From Okapia johnstoni (taxonomy: Eukaryota; Chordata; Mammalia; Artiodactyla; Giraffidae): a stretch of 64,000 nucleotides of DNA. Within the stretch, counting starts at the first letter, position 1; every line of letters starts with the position of its first letter. The translations under genes were made by a program, and so were the position numbers. The notes below the pieces were generated by a model that was not told where the DNA came from, did no database searches, and worked only from the letters and a program-made list of their open reading frames with translations. The stretch spans positions 28,519,405 through 28,583,404 of the forward strand of contig CM044322.1 of assembly GCA_024291935.2 (NCBI GenBank), read 5' to 3'. Shown here piece by piece: positions 1 to 10,745 of this stretch.

Positions 1-258
1 GGGCTGACTACTGGTGATGCAGCTTTCCTGTCTGGTCCTATCAGCGATGACCCTGTTGGAGGGTCACTCTGGCCCCAGCCTCTGGGTTCTGCACCTGCTG
101 CTTCAGATACCCCCATGCTCTGTGCAGACCCTCCGGCCACACCTGCTCTTTTCCCAACCACAGAGGTGTGGGCTCTGACCCCCCCTGGCACTGGAGGGTC
201 TCCTGCAGGGTGGTGCCCAGAGTCTGCATAAGTGGGCACTCCCAGGGCCAGGGGAGCT

Positions 259-358
259 GGGATGGCCATCTCACCAACTCAATGGACATGAGTTTGAGCA
301 AGCTTCAGGAGATGGTGAAGGACAGGGAAGCTTGGCCTGCTTCAGTCCATGGGGTCCC
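259..358 (+). mobile_element. BovB 3'-end fragment
   Basis: About 100 bases match the last part of the ruminant BovB (RTE-type) LINE: the stretch around 'actcaatggacatgagtttg' followed by the 'gtccatggggtc' tail. It is a 5'-truncated dead fragment. A very similar stretch lies in opposite orientation near 2500-2585. Confidence 0.85.
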
Positions 359-1524
359 ATGAGTGAAGTACATGGGGGCTTGGCCTGGTGACCACCTACC
401 CCACTGCCCTCACCACTGCTCCCAGGTGAGGTAACAGCTGCAGAGCCTCATTATTAGGCTGATTTTTCTCTGGGGCCCAGACCAAGGCGGTCCTGGACTG
501 CAGACCCTCAGGAGGGGGTATTAGAACTGACCCTTCATTGATCTGGGGCTCGCTGGGGAGTGGGGCAGTGATACTGCCAGACTGCAGCCCCTTCCTGTGG
601 CTAAGGCTCTTACCTGGGGTCCAGGTGCAGTGGAAGGCGAGATGCTGGGCGTGCAGTAACCGTGGCCACGACCTGAGCAAGGATAACAGTGCCGGTGAGG
701 GATGTGGCTGACGGCCTCCCTGTCCTGTGCTGAAAGCCTCAGGGAGAGAAGACAGTGGGCTTGCGGGGCTGACGGATGGCAGGGCTGTGGGAAGGGAGGG
801 ACGCCGTCTTGCCCAGTCCTCTGGAAGCTGTGGGCAGACTCCGCTGAAAGCAGCCTAGTAATGGACAACAAGGCTGCAACGGTGGCTGGGTGCTTGGCTT
901 CCGAGGGTCTCCTGTGACAGGAAAGGTCCTGATAGCAGAGGAACAGGTAGGTCCAGATAGCCCAGAGAACTGGGCTGGGGACGTGCCGTGGGTATGCCGA
1001 AGGCTCTTGACCCGAGGGCCCCTGGTCCTCCTGGCAGCAGAAGTGGTCCCCCACTCTGCAGAGGAGCACAGGCCCCTCCTCTGCCACGGGAGATGTCAGA
1101 AGATCTCAGCTGAGGCCGTGCCTGCTGGACACGCCTCTCTCCTGGGGCTTCTCCCTATTGTCTGGGGTGAGCTCAGCACTGCCCCAGAGGGATGTGGAAG
1201 GAATTGCAGAGCTGGCCAATGTATAGGATGGTGGACCATGTGGGCATGGACCCTGCAGGTGCTGGGCTGGGTGTGTGGATGGGGCTGGCTGCCCATGTTG
1301 GTGTTCTGCAGCTTCAGAGTCCATGCTGTCAGAGGCTGTTGGGCATTTCCTTGGAGCGTGTGAGGTGAAGATGCTGGGACTCACTCGTGTGGTCCTGATG
1401 GGGAGGCTCTGGGGGGCGAGGATGTTAGGAAGCCCCCCAGGAAGTGCTGTTCTCTACAGCAACCAGGACAAAGTAGTGGGTGAGGGTGGTGAGAGAGTCG
1501 TTAAGGAGAACTGTTCACTGAGTG
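359..1524. other. GC-rich unique sequence, nothing recognised
   Basis: No repeat or gene is recognised. Open frames occur on both strands over the same bases (for example a 188-codon frame on the minus strand at 521-1087), have no domain and overlap each other, as expected by chance in GC-rich DNA. Confidence 0.5.
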
Positions 1525-1955
1525 TAATGGTGGAGTCACGTCCTCCCAAAAGGTGCTGGAGTCATACTCACCCTCCCCCCCACCTCAGTATGTGACTGTA
1601 TTTGTAGATAAGATCTTAATGGAGGTAACTGAGTGAAAAGGAGGTTGTTAGGGTGGGCCCCAATCCCATAGGACTGTCCTTGTAAAAAGGGGTAAATTTG
1701 GACCTAGACACACACAGAGGGGCATCATGTGAACATGGAAGAGAGGAATCAGGGTGATGCATCTACAAGCCATAGAACAGAACGCTGAGGGTTGCCAGAA
1801 GCCTTGGAAGCTGGGGAGAGGCTTGGACAAGATTCTTCCTCACAGCCTCCAAGGGGAACCAGCCGTGCGAACACCTGGGTCTGGTTCAGACTCCTAGCCT
1901 CCAGACTGTGAGCAAGTCAAGTCCTGTTTAAGCCACCAGGGAATAGATGTACTGA
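1525..1955 (+). mobile_element. MLT1-type MaLR LTR
   Basis: Decayed LTR of the mammalian ERVL-MaLR group. Landmarks in the expected order are a 'gtgactgtatttgtagata' block, 'gggtgggccccaatcc', a 'gtccttgtaaaaagg' segment, 'atttggacctagacacac', 'gtgatgcatctacaagcc', and a 3' part with 'cctagcctccagactgtgag' and 'tttaagccaccagg'. The subfamily is not assignable by eye. Confidence 0.75.
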
Positions 1956-2451
1956 AGCTCTGAGTGGGGATGGGGGCTAGGGTTGACAAGAAGCTTCTTC
2001 CCTCAGGGAACCAGTGATGGGGGAGGCTCTGGACCATCCCTGTAGTTGTGGCTGGGGCTCTGCTGCTGCTGCCGCAGTCCTAGCTCTGGGCCTTAATGCT
2101 GGTGGAAACTCCAGAGCTGGGAAGCAGGGCCACGTCGGCTCCCAGAATGAGAAGCTTCAGCTCCCCTCTTGGTGCCCTGTGGGCTCCCCCAGCTTCACTG
2201 AAGGGGGACTGGTCCTCTGGAGAGGGGACCCCTGGCATCACTCCTAGTACATATAAGGCACTCAGCCGTTGGTGGGGTGGGGCATGGGGACACTGTTGCC
2301 TCCAGCACTTGGGGCCTCCGTTTGCTGCCCCTGATAAGCCTCCTGGTCTGAAGGGTGTCAAGGGGCCCTGCTCTCCAGGCAGGGAACCAGTACGGAGGAC
2401 TCCTTGGCCACCATAGAGGTGGCCTTCCCTGAGGTCTTGCAGATGTGATCT
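1956..2451. other. Unique GC-rich sequence
   Basis: No gene or repeat is recognised. Frames on both strands lack domains. Confidence 0.5.
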
Positions 2452-2912
2452 GTTGTTGTTCAGTTGCTCAGTCGTGTCTGACTCTTTGGGACCCTGTGGA
2501 CTGCAGCAGGCCAGGCTTCCCTGTCCTTCACCATCTCCTGGAGCTTGCTCAAACTCATGTCCATTGAGTTGGTGATGCCATCCAACCATCTCATCCTCTA
2601 TCAGCCCCTTCTCCTCCTGCCCTCAATCTTTCCGAGCATCAAGGTCTTTCCCAGTGAGTCAGCTCTTTGCTTCAGGTGGCCAAAGGATTGGAGCTTCAGC
2701 TTCAGCATCAGTCCTTCCAATGAATATTCAGGACTGATTTGCTTTGACTGATTGACTGGTTTGATCTCCTTGCAGTCCAAGGGACCCTCAAGAGTCTTCT
2801 CTGCATCACAGCTCAAAAGCATGAATTCTTCAGCACTTAGTCTTCTTTATGGTCCAACTCTCATATCCATGCATGACTACTGGAAAAACCATAGCTTTGA
2901 CTAGATGGACCT
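2452..2912 (-). mobile_element. BovB LINE, 3' part
   Basis: Antisense BovB 3' region. It begins with the typical 'gttgttcagttgctcagtcg' end and runs through 'tttcagcatcagtccttcc'-type sequence to 'accatagctttgactagatgg'. It is 5'-truncated, retaining only the terminal part of the element beyond the reverse transcriptase core. Confidence 0.92.
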
Positions 2913-3359
2913 GGGAGGACAATAAAAACAGGAGGGTCTCTGGGGGTGGAAGCAGGAGCCTGGACCATGGGGATCAGGCTTGGTAGCTGCACTGGGTCAG
3001 GTTTGCTGATCACTGATCTGTTTAATAGGAGGTCTTCAGGTCAGGGGAGCCCTGGTCCAGACACAGTCCCTCCATGAGGTCCTGGATTTGAAGCAGGAGG
3101 CCAGGATTGAAGGAACCTTGTGGGGCATTTGCAGGTATCAGGGAAGCAGATGTTTGTGACTAGGTGTTGGGATAGGTGGTAGTCTTTCCCCACTACTGCT
3201 TGTTCCCTCCCACCACACCTGATTCCCAGTGAGGGACTGGCTTTCTTCCCCAGGGACGTCAGGTGTGGCCACATGATAAGCTTTGGAAAATGGGATGTGA
3301 GCACACATGCCTTGTGGTTCCATCAGGAGGAGCTGAAACAGAATGTGCTTTACCCCTCA
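2913..3359. other. Unique sequence
   Basis: Nothing is recognised between the BovB fragment and the LTR. Confidence 0.45.
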
Positions 3360-3751
3360 TCCTGAGAGAGTTAATTCTTAGGTAGGTTGATAAGGAGCCA
3401 AGGGCCCTCAAGGAGGAGAAAGGGACAAACATTTTTTCCTACATTCTTCATCTTAGTCACATAACATTTTTTTCTTAAGCTCTGAGTTTTTATGGCAACA
3501 ATCTATTTCTTCTAAGGCTAACTTCCTTTGAGCCCAGAGCTAACCAATTGCACAACAAAGCAATACATCTTGCTTAAGGATATGTTTTTCCTTAAGCTCT
3601 GTACTAATGATTATATAACAACAATGTATCTTGCTCAAGGACCTGTTTCTCCTTCTTAAGAATCTTCTGACTAATCCTGTTATCTTAAAATGTATGTTGG
3701 GAGGAGTGGGTCTGGTAAGACCTTTCTATTGTTAGCAACCAGTTGAAAAAG

Positions 3752-3758
3752 TATATAA
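3752..3758 (+). promoter_or_regulatory. TATA box of the LTR
   Basis: TATATAA lies about 90 bases upstream of the AATAAA signal in the LTR. It is a possible promoter; activity is unknown. Confidence 0.45.
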
Positions 3759-3842
3759 GGCCTTGATAAGACTGGTGAGTGGGGCACTCTCTGCCCGCTT
3801 CTGGTGTCTGTGTCAGAAATTTTCTCTGTCCCTTTCCACTTT

Positions 3843-3848
3843 AATAAA
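3843..3848 (+). terminator. LTR poly(A) signal AATAAA
   Basis: AATAAA stands in the R-like segment, the usual place for the LTR polyadenylation signal. Use is not shown. Confidence 0.5.
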
Positions 3849-4028
3849 ACTTTTGCCACACGAAGCTCTGAGTGACTGAAGCAGCATCTTTGGTCCTGAA
3901 GTGATATTTTCTCCTTCTGAGATCACGAATCCAACACAATTCACCCGTAAGCGATCAATCCCTTTCCCCTTCTGTCAGCTTCCTGCAAAAACATCGTCAC
4001 AAATATGATGGCATGATTCAGCTGGGCT

Positions 4029-4238
4029 AAGTGCTAAGTCACTTCAGTTGTGTCTGACTCTGCGACCCCATGGACTGTAGCCTGCAAGGTTCTGCTGCCC
4101 ACTGGATTCTCCAGGTAAGAATACTGGAGCGAGTTGCCATGCCCTCCTTCAGGGGTTCTTCCTGACCCAGGGATCGAACTCTTGTCTTTTGTTGCATTGG
4201 CAGGCGGGTTCTTTATCACTAGCACCATCTGCGAAGCA
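4029..4238 (-). mobile_element. Bov-tA SINE
   Basis: Antisense Bov-tA: the BovA body ('cgaccccatggactgtag', 'gattctccaggtaagaatac') is followed by the inverted tRNA-derived head ('gggatcgaact', B-box-like). It abuts the next SINE directly. Confidence 0.9.
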
Positions 4239-4433
4239 CATAACCCAACTCAGTAGTAAAGAATGTACCTGCCAATGCAGGAGATGAGGGTTTGAGCTCT
4301 GGGTTAGGAAGATTCCCCTGGAGAAGGAAATGGCAGCCCACTCCAGTATTCTTGTTGGAGAACCCCATGGACAGAGGAGCCCAGCAGGCTACAGACTGTG
4401 GGATTGCAAAGAGTAGGACATGACTTAACGACT
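4239..4433 (+). mobile_element. Bov-tA SINE
   Basis: Sense Bov-tA. The tRNA-like head ('cagtagtaaagaatgtacct') and the BovA body ('ctccagtattcttgttggag') run up to 'aggacatgacttaacgactg'. It lies head to head with the preceding copy. Confidence 0.88.
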
Positions 4434-4557
4434 GTGCTAAGTTGCTTCAGTCATGTCCGACTCTGCGAACTCTTGGACAGTAGCCCTCCAGGCTCCTCTG
4501 TCCATGGATTCTCCAGGCAGGAATACTGGAGTGGGTTGCCATTTCCTTCTCCAGGGA
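4434..4557 (-). mobile_element. BovA SINE body, truncated
   Basis: Antisense BovA unit from 'gctaagttgcttcagtcatg' to 'atttccttctccaggg'. The tRNA-derived head is missing. It is the third SINE in an abutting minus/plus/minus series. Confidence 0.88.
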
Positions 4558-4565
4558 AACAACGA

Positions 4566-4985
4566 CCCAATCAAAATTTCTTCTCTTATAGTTCTGGAGG
4601 TCAGATGTCCAAAATGGGCCAAAATCAAGGTGTAGGCAAGGCAGCTCCTCTTGGAATCACTGAGGAGCATCTGTTTCTTGCCTCTTCCAGCTTCTAGAGG
4701 CACCCGCATCCCTCAGCTCATGGCCCCTCCTCTATCCTCACCATCAGCAGCCCAGCATCTTCTCCTCCCTGGACACTGCTCCACTGTCATTTGTTCTCTT
4801 TGACTGGACCCTCCTGGTCCCTGGAGACCCTCGTGATGACCTTGGACTCACTTGTATAATCCAGGATAACCCCCATCCCCAGACCCTTCACCTAATCCCA
4901 TCTGCAAAGTTCCTGTAAGGTCACCATGCATGGATTCCAGGCATCAGGAGGTGGGTATGTTTGGGAGGTCGTTATCCTGTGCACT
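4566..4985 (-). mobile_element. MLT1-type MaLR LTR
   Basis: Antisense old LTR. The landmarks are 'agttctggaggtcagatgtc', 'ttccagcttctagaggcacc', 'ataatccaggataa' and 'ccatctgcaaagttcctgta', the reverse-orientation landmarks of MLT1/MST LTRs. The last BovA SINE sits at its left edge. Confidence 0.7.
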
Positions 4986-5091
4986 GCACCGCACACGAGA
5001 TCATCATGGCCCAGATGGAGGCTACACCTCAGCCTGGGATCTGGAAAGAGAAGGTCAGGTTGAGCAGAGTTGAGCCCAGCTCAGTCTCCTT

Positions 5092-5169
5092 TAGGGAAGT
5101 CTGGCGTGCTGCCGTCCATGGAGTCACAAAGAGTTGGACACGACTTAGGGACTGAACAACAATAACAAC
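5092..5169 (+). mobile_element. BovB/BovA 3'-tail fragment
   Basis: The short tail runs from 'ctggcgtgctgccgtccatg' through 'gttggacacgactta' to a (caa)n-like end 'gaacaacaataacaa'. It is too short to tell BovB from a BovA-tailed SINE. Confidence 0.8.
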
Positions 5170-6123
5170 GGTCTTCTCCAGATGTGTCCTCTTCACCGTG
5201 GTTTCTGCTAAGAGCACCTCCATCCCATCACTGGTCTTTACAGACAGGGTAAACCCTGTTCCCTGACCTGGTCTTTGTCCCCAGGCTGGGTCTTCATCTG
5301 AAATCCTTTGCTTTTATCCGAGAGGAGTTGCATCTTTGACCCCAGAATTTCTGGATGCCCCTTTCCCCCTCCTGTGAACAGACCTTCTTGTGGTACTTCT
5401 GATCAGATGTAGCTGGTCAAGGACAACTCAGTGCCAAAGATCTGCCTCTGAGCCTCTCCTCCAGGGGCCACATGCTCACTGGGTGCAGACCTACCCTCCC
5501 AGTTGTCTCTGGAATATGTTTCAGACATTGTTTGTCTACGTCGTGGCATGGTCATAGCTCTTGCAGCCTCCTACCAGTTTTTTCTCCACCAAAGCCAATG
5601 TTGAGATGCTGTCATGGTCATCATTCAGGCGTCACTTTCTGCATCTGTCAGCTCAGGCTGCAGCACAGACACTCCCAGCATCTCAGACACTCACAACAGC
5701 TGCTTATTTCTTGGTCACCTTCCGTGGGGACTGCAGGCTGACTGCACATGTGCTCCTCCTCCCTCAGTGGAGTACCCAAGTCAGGAGGATGGACAAGCTC
5801 TGCCCATGGGGGATTTGGGAAAGGAGGGGGAACAGATAATTGTGAACAAATGATCAGTCATCAACAGGGGTTACATGAAAACAATGTAACACGGTGAATA
5901 CAGGCTTAAATACAATTAAACATGCTTTCTCACTGCAAGAATTCTCCAAACCTCTAATAGGCTAACTGGTATATTCCTGAAGGGCATTCTGGAACAAAGC
6001 CTCTTACAGGTACCTTTAATCAGAACCATCCACCGACCCGACCCACGGGATTTACTGACATGCTGCTGCCAAGCCCACCTGGGAGATACTGCAAAGGGTG
6101 AGTTTGGCACTGACTTCCGGCAA
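5170..6123. other. Mostly unique sequence, possible LTR remnant
   Basis: About 5640-5740 ('gctcaggctgcagcacagac', 'ctcacaacagctgcttattt') vaguely recalls the antisense start of an old MaLR-type LTR, but it is too decayed to assign. Nothing else is recognised. Confidence 0.3.
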
Positions 6124-6470
6124 CAGAAGAATTGCCGCTTTTGAACTGTGGTGCTAGAGAAGACTCTTGAGAGGTCAAACCAGTCAATCCCAAAGGAAAT
6201 CAACTCTGAATATTCATTGGAAGGACTGATGCTGAGGCTGAAGCTCCAATACTTGATGAGAAGTGCCGACTCATGGGAGAAGACCCCAATGCTGGGAAAG
6301 ACTGAAGGAAAAAGAAAAAGTGGTGGCAGAGGATGAGATGGTTGGATGGCATCACTGACTCAATGGACATGAGTTTGAGCAAACTCCGGGAGATGGTGTA
6401 AGGCAGAGAAGCCTGGCGTGCTGCAGTCCATGGGGTCACAAAGACTCAAACACAACTTAGAGATCAAACA
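6124..6470 (+). mobile_element. BovB LINE, 3' part
   Basis: Sense BovB 3' region from 'cagaagaattgccgcttttg' through 'gaatattcattggaagg' and 'gactcaatggacatgag' to the tail near 'acacaacttagagatcaaac'. It ends against the Tigger transposon. Confidence 0.9.
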
Positions 6471-6471
6471 A

Positions 6472-6885
6472 CAGGCACCTTGGGATATTGTGGGTTTGGT
6501 TCCAGACCAAGGCAATAAAGCAACTATTGCAATAAAGCAAGTCATGCGAAGTTTTCGGTTTCCTAGTATGTATAAAGTTTATGTTTATATCACACTGTCA
6601 CCTTCTAAATGTGCAATAGCATTATGTCTAAAAAACAACATACGTACCTTAACCAAAAAATATTTTATCGCTGACAAATACTAAATGATTGCACGGTAAC
6701 ATCAAATGTCACGGAACAAATATAATAATAATGAAAAAGTTTGAAATGTTCCAAGAAGCCCCAAAATGTGACCCAGAGACACAAAGTGAGCAAACGCTGC
6801 TGGAAAAAGGGTGTTGGTAGACTTGCTTGGCACAGGGAAGCCACCAACCTTCAGTGTGTAAGAAAACCCAGGGTGCCTGTGAAGC
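6472..6885. mobile_element. Tigger1-like DNA transposon, deleted copy
   Basis: The sequence starts with a terminal-repeat-like 'caggcaccttgggatattg', then 'ttccagaccaaggcaataaa', 'gcaatagcattatgtctaaa' and, after an internal deletion, 'aatgtgacccagagacacaa' and 'ccaccaaccttcagtgtg'. This matches the non-coding ends of the mammalian TcMar-Tigger family. The transposase region is absent. Confidence 0.75.
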
Positions 6886-7851
6886 TTAGTTCCAGCCAGG
6901 AGTGCCTGTGCCTAGTGATGACATGATTGTACAGAGACGCTGGGTGTAGCTATGTCAGCAGGATCTGAAGCCAAGGGAGGTGGCAGAATCCGGAACGGTT
7001 TTATTTCCTGTGGGAGCTGGGGTCCTGCCCCCTGGGGCAAGGGCTGAATGAGAGGCCGTGACACGGCTGAGGGACGTGACAACAGCATCCAGGGTCTGTG
7101 AAGGATGACATGACAGTGTCCAGGATCCATTGCTCCAGCTCAGAAGATGCTTCTGCCTCCCCAGAGAGGCAGCGAAGGTGCACTGGTCGCTCTGGCTTCA
7201 GGAACAGCCCAGCCCAGCCTCTCAGTGCCTCACAACAGCTGTTTCTTTCTCGGCTGCATCACACGAGGGCTTGGTTGACCCCAGCTCTGCTGGGCTCTGC
7301 TGGTCTTGACCTACTGGTTTCCAGGAGCACAGTCAGTCCTGGGCTGAGCAGGAGTGGCTGTCTGCCCCAAGGACGCTGAGTGATGACTGGATTTAAACCC
7401 GTGGGCCTGGTCTGTGATTCCAACCCTTTTTAGGACTGGAGCCTCCCATGGGGTGGCTATAAAAAGCTTGGCCACTCGGATCATGAGAAAGGTCACTTGG
7501 GAGTGGGCAAGTCGTGATTCTCTGGTGAGTAACCATCCCTGTCCCCTTGGAGAGCAGGAATCCAGCAAGGAGACAACAGTAAAGAGAAACTACCCACAGT
7601 AGTTTATTGTTTATTGTTAAATTTAGAAATAATTACTTTTTGGTATATGAAGTACTTGCCATATTTAAGAGAATCTGGGATATTTGATTACCCAACAGAC
7701 TAGCCTTGTGCTTCTACTTTAAAGTTATAAATAATTGATTCAAGTTTGTAATTTTAAGTTGAATGACATAGGGCAACTTCACTAAGTATGAACAGTATTT
7801 TAATTTGAAGATTTTTCTATATTTATCAGTTTAATTTATTGGGTTTATATG
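6886..7851. other. Unique sequence, AT-rich in its last quarter
   Basis: 6886-7590 is unassigned GC-moderate DNA. 7595-7851 is strongly AT-rich and unassigned, and could be an old transposon remnant. No gene is recognised. Confidence 0.4.
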
Positions 7852-9052
7852 GGTTCAGTTCAGTTCAGTTCATTTCAGTCGCTCAGTTGTGTCTGACTCT
7901 TTGCGACCCCATGGACTGCAGCACGCCAGGCTTCCCTGTCCATCACCAACTCCTGGAGCTTACTCAAACTCATGTCCATCGAGTAGGTGATGTTGTTCAG
8001 CCACCTCATCCTCTGTCGTCCCCTTCTCCTCCTGCCTTCAATCTTTCCCAGCATGAGGGTCTTTTCCAATGAGTCACTTCTTCCCATCAGGTGGCTAAAA
8101 TATTGGAGTTTCAGCTTCAGCATCCGTTCTTCCAATGAATATTCAGGACTGATTTGCTTTAGGATTGACTGGTTTGATCTCCTTGCAGTCCAAGGGACTC
8201 TCAAGAGTCTTCTCCAACACCACAGGTCAAAAGCATCAATTCGTTGGCTCTCAGCTTTCTTTATAGTCCAATTCTCACATCCATACATGACTACTGGAAA
8301 AACCATAGCTCTGACTAGATGGACTTTTGTTGGCAAAGTATGTCTCCGCTTTTTAATATGCTGTCTCGGTTGGTCATAGCTTTTCTTCCAAGGAACAAGC
8401 ATCTTTTAATTTCATGGCTGCAGTCACCATCTGCAGTGATTGAGCCCAAGAAAATAAGGTCTGTCACTGTTTCCATTGTTTTCCCATCTATTTGCCATGA
8501 AGTGATGGGACCAGATGCCATGATCTTAGTTTTCTGAATGCTGAGTTTTAAGCTGACATTTTCTACTCCTCTTTCACTTTCATCAAGAGGGTTTTTCTTC
8601 TTTGTTTACTACCATAAGAATGGTGTCATCTGCATATCTGAGGTTATTGATATTTCTCCCAGCAATCTTGATTCCAGCTTGTGATTCATCCAGCCCAGCA
8701 TTTCACATGATGTACTCTGCACGTAAGTTAAATAAGCAGGGTGACAATATACAGCCTTTCATGTACTCCTTTCCCGATTTGGAACCATTCTGTTGTTCCA
8801 TGTCCAGTTCTAACTGTTGCTTCTTGACCTGCATACAGATTTCTCAGGAGGCAGGTAAGGTGGTCTGGTATTCCCATCTCTTGAAGAATTTTCCACAGTT
8901 TGTTGTGATCTACACAGTCAAAGGCTTTGGCATAGTCAATAAAGCAGAAGTAGATGTTTTTCTGGAACTCTCTTGCTTTTTCGATAATCCAACGGATGTT
9001 GACAATTTGGTCTCTGATTTCTCTTTCTTTTCTAAATCCAGCTTGAACATAT
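7852..9052 (-). mobile_element. BovB LINE, 3' 1.2 kb
   Basis: Long antisense BovB. It begins with the 'cagttcagttcagttc' end, passes the 3' region, and reaches the reverse transcriptase core, where the codons for YADD lie at 8625-8636 on the minus strand. It stops near 'aatccagcttgaacat', so it is 5'-truncated inside the RT domain. Confidence 0.95.
8320..9050 (-). pseudogene. BovB reverse transcriptase fragment
   Basis: Minus-strand translation shows the RTE-clade RT palm region with the YADD catalytic box at 8625-8636 and downstream blocks such as '[20 protein letters not shown]' (about 8390-8450). The frame is broken repeatedly and the N-terminal half is missing, so it is a dead fragment. 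Confidence 0.8.
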
Positions 9053-9147
9053 ATGGCTTATTTAACAAATAATTGGAGGAGGTTTGTTTCATCATAATGT
9101 GGAAGTATTTCAAGAGGAAATGCAATTTACTCTCTTCATTGTTCATT
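9053..9147. other. Short AT-rich spacer between two BovB copies
   Basis: Unassigned AT-rich sequence between two same-orientation BovB fragments. Confidence 0.4.
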
Positions 9148-9459
9148 GTTCAATCGCTAAGTCGTGTCTGACTCATTGCAACCCCATGGACTGCAGCATG
9201 CCAGGCTTCCCTATTCATCACTATTTCCTGGAGTTTGCTCAAACTCACGTCCATTGAGTCAGTGATGCCATCCAACCATCTCATTCTCTGTTGCCCTTTC
9301 TCCTGCCCTCAGTCTTTCCCAGCATCAGGGTCTTTTCCAATGAGTCAGCTCTTCGCATCAAGAGGCCAAAGTATTGAAGCTTCAGCTTCAACATCAGTCC
9401 TTCCAATGAATATTTAGGCTTGATTTCCTTTCGGATTGACTGGTTTGATCTCCTTGCTG
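9148..9459 (-). mobile_element. BovB LINE, 3' part
   Basis: Antisense BovB from 'cattgttcaatcgctaagtc' to 'attgactggtttgatctcct'. It is separate from the previous copy because it starts again at the element's 3' end. Confidence 0.92.
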
Positions 9460-9533
9460 AACACTCCCTTATCAATGTCTAAAATGTTAACAGGAATTTA
9501 GTAACTATCCCTTCTTTAAAAATTATGGTAGCA

Positions 9534-9816
9534 AGGCTCTTCCCTGGTAGTCTAGTGGTTAAGAATCCACTGCCAATACACAGGACACGGGTCTGATTTC
9601 TGATCTGGGAAGATCTCACAGCATCAGAGCAACTTACCCATGTGCCACAACTACCAAAGTCTGCATGCCCTAGAGCCTGTGCTCCAGAACCAAAGAAGCC
9701 AACACTATGAGAAGCCCAAGCCCCACGACGAAGAGCAGCCCTGCTTGCCGCAGCTACAGAAAGCCTGCATGCAGCAATTAAGACCCAGTGTGACTAAAAA
9801 TGATAAATAAACCTTT
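9534..9816 (+). mobile_element. CHR-type SINE (CHR-2-like), full length
   Basis: tRNA-derived cetartiodactyl SINE: head 'cttccctggtagtctagtgg' and 'taagaatccact', body with 'gagcctgtgctccagaa' and 'ctatgagaagcccaagcc', and a short A-rich tail. It is flanked by a 15-bp target duplication (9519-9533 and 9817-9831) with two mismatches. Confidence 0.85.
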
Positions 9817-9831
9817 AAAATGATGGTTGCA

Positions 9832-10105
9832 ATTTTAAAGTAATGTACAGAATAGTAAAGTTTCTGTGTGTTACTCAAGATCTTAAGAAAAAGCTGGATT
9901 CTAACTTTCTAAGGATGAGATCACTAGGCTGGATGGCTGTGGCGTGGAGTGGAGATTAAAACAAAGTATCTGATAAAAAAAAGTTAATGTCATGTAAGAA
10001 CAGCTGGACAAAAGCTCTTTCTGTGTCCCAATACTTTAGAAAATGATGAGGAGACTTCTATTTCTCCAAATATCTGTCTCTGATCCTTCTTCTCTGAGGG
10101 AACCC
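9832..10105. other. Unique AT-moderate sequence
   Basis: No feature is recognised. Confidence 0.4.
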
Positions 10106-10515
10106 ATCTGTTATCAGTTGGCTGCAGCTGCATAACAAGCCACCCCAATACTCAGAGCTTAAAATAATCAGTGCTGGCTATCACTCATGTCTCTCTGGTC
10201 TGCAGTGGGTCAGGTAAGGACCCTTCAGGCTGGGCTGGCTCCCCCCACCCCGTGCTCAGGGGTTGACTGGCTATAAGCTGGACACCTCAGCCTCCTCCAC
10301 AGGCCAGTCTGAGCTGTTCTTGGAGCAGAAGTAGGGTGAGGAGAGAGGCAGAGAGAAAGAACAGATTTCCCAGGCTGCTTTGGACTAGCATACTGCTGCA
10401 TTGCTCAGCCTGGATCCAAAGGGTGGAGGCGGGACTCTACCCTTGTGAGATGCTTGCAACACAGGCTTGCAAACAAGGCATTAGGGGGCAGAGGAAAGGG
10501 CCAAGCTCTGTGGAC
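10106..10515 (-). mobile_element. Ancient LTR, MLT-like
   Basis: 'gctgcataacaagccacccc', 'actcagagcttaaaat', 'cagtgggtcagg' and 'ggttgactggctataagctgg' are in the order of an antisense MaLR/ERVL LTR. It is heavily decayed and the subfamily is uncertain. Confidence 0.5.
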
Positions 10516-10521
10516 TCTGAG

Positions 10522-10745
10522 ATACTCTCTGTTTTTTTTAAAAAAAATTATTTTATTTTTAATTAGAGGATAGTTACAATATTGTGATGTTTTCTGCCAT
10601 ACACCAACATGAACCAGTCACAGGTATACATCGTTCTCCCTCCTCCTAAACTGCCTTCCCATTTTATCCTCATCCCACCCCTCTAGGTCATCACAGAGCA
10701 CCAGCTTTGAGTTCCCTGCATCATACGACATTTTCTGTTTTTAAG
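10522..10745 (-). mobile_element. Ruminant L1 (L1-BT-like) 3' end
   Basis: The T/A-rich start (inverted poly(A)) is followed by 'gttacaatattgtgatg', 'ttctgccatacaccaacatg', 'cccacccctctaggtcatca' and 'cagagcaccagctttgagtt', the inverted 3' UTR of young ruminant L1s. Confidence 0.8.

Larger units (their letters stand above)
3360..3942 (+). mobile_element. Probable solo LTR of a ruminant endogenous retrovirus
   Basis: About 580 bases have LTR architecture on the plus strand: an AT-rich U3-like part, a TATA box (TATATAA, 3752-3758), a pyrimidine-rich R-like segment, a poly(A) signal AATAAA (3843-3848) and a U5-like end near 'cgaatccaacaca'. This resembles ruminant BTLTR1-type LTRs. No gag, pol or env sequence flanks it, so it reads as a solo LTR. 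Both ends are approximate and no clean target duplication was found. Confidence 0.6.

Noticed and set aside
8602..9072. 156-codon plus-strand open frame
   Set aside because: It is the antisense shadow of the BovB reverse transcriptase; similar shadows occur at 27898-28263 and 43616-43909.
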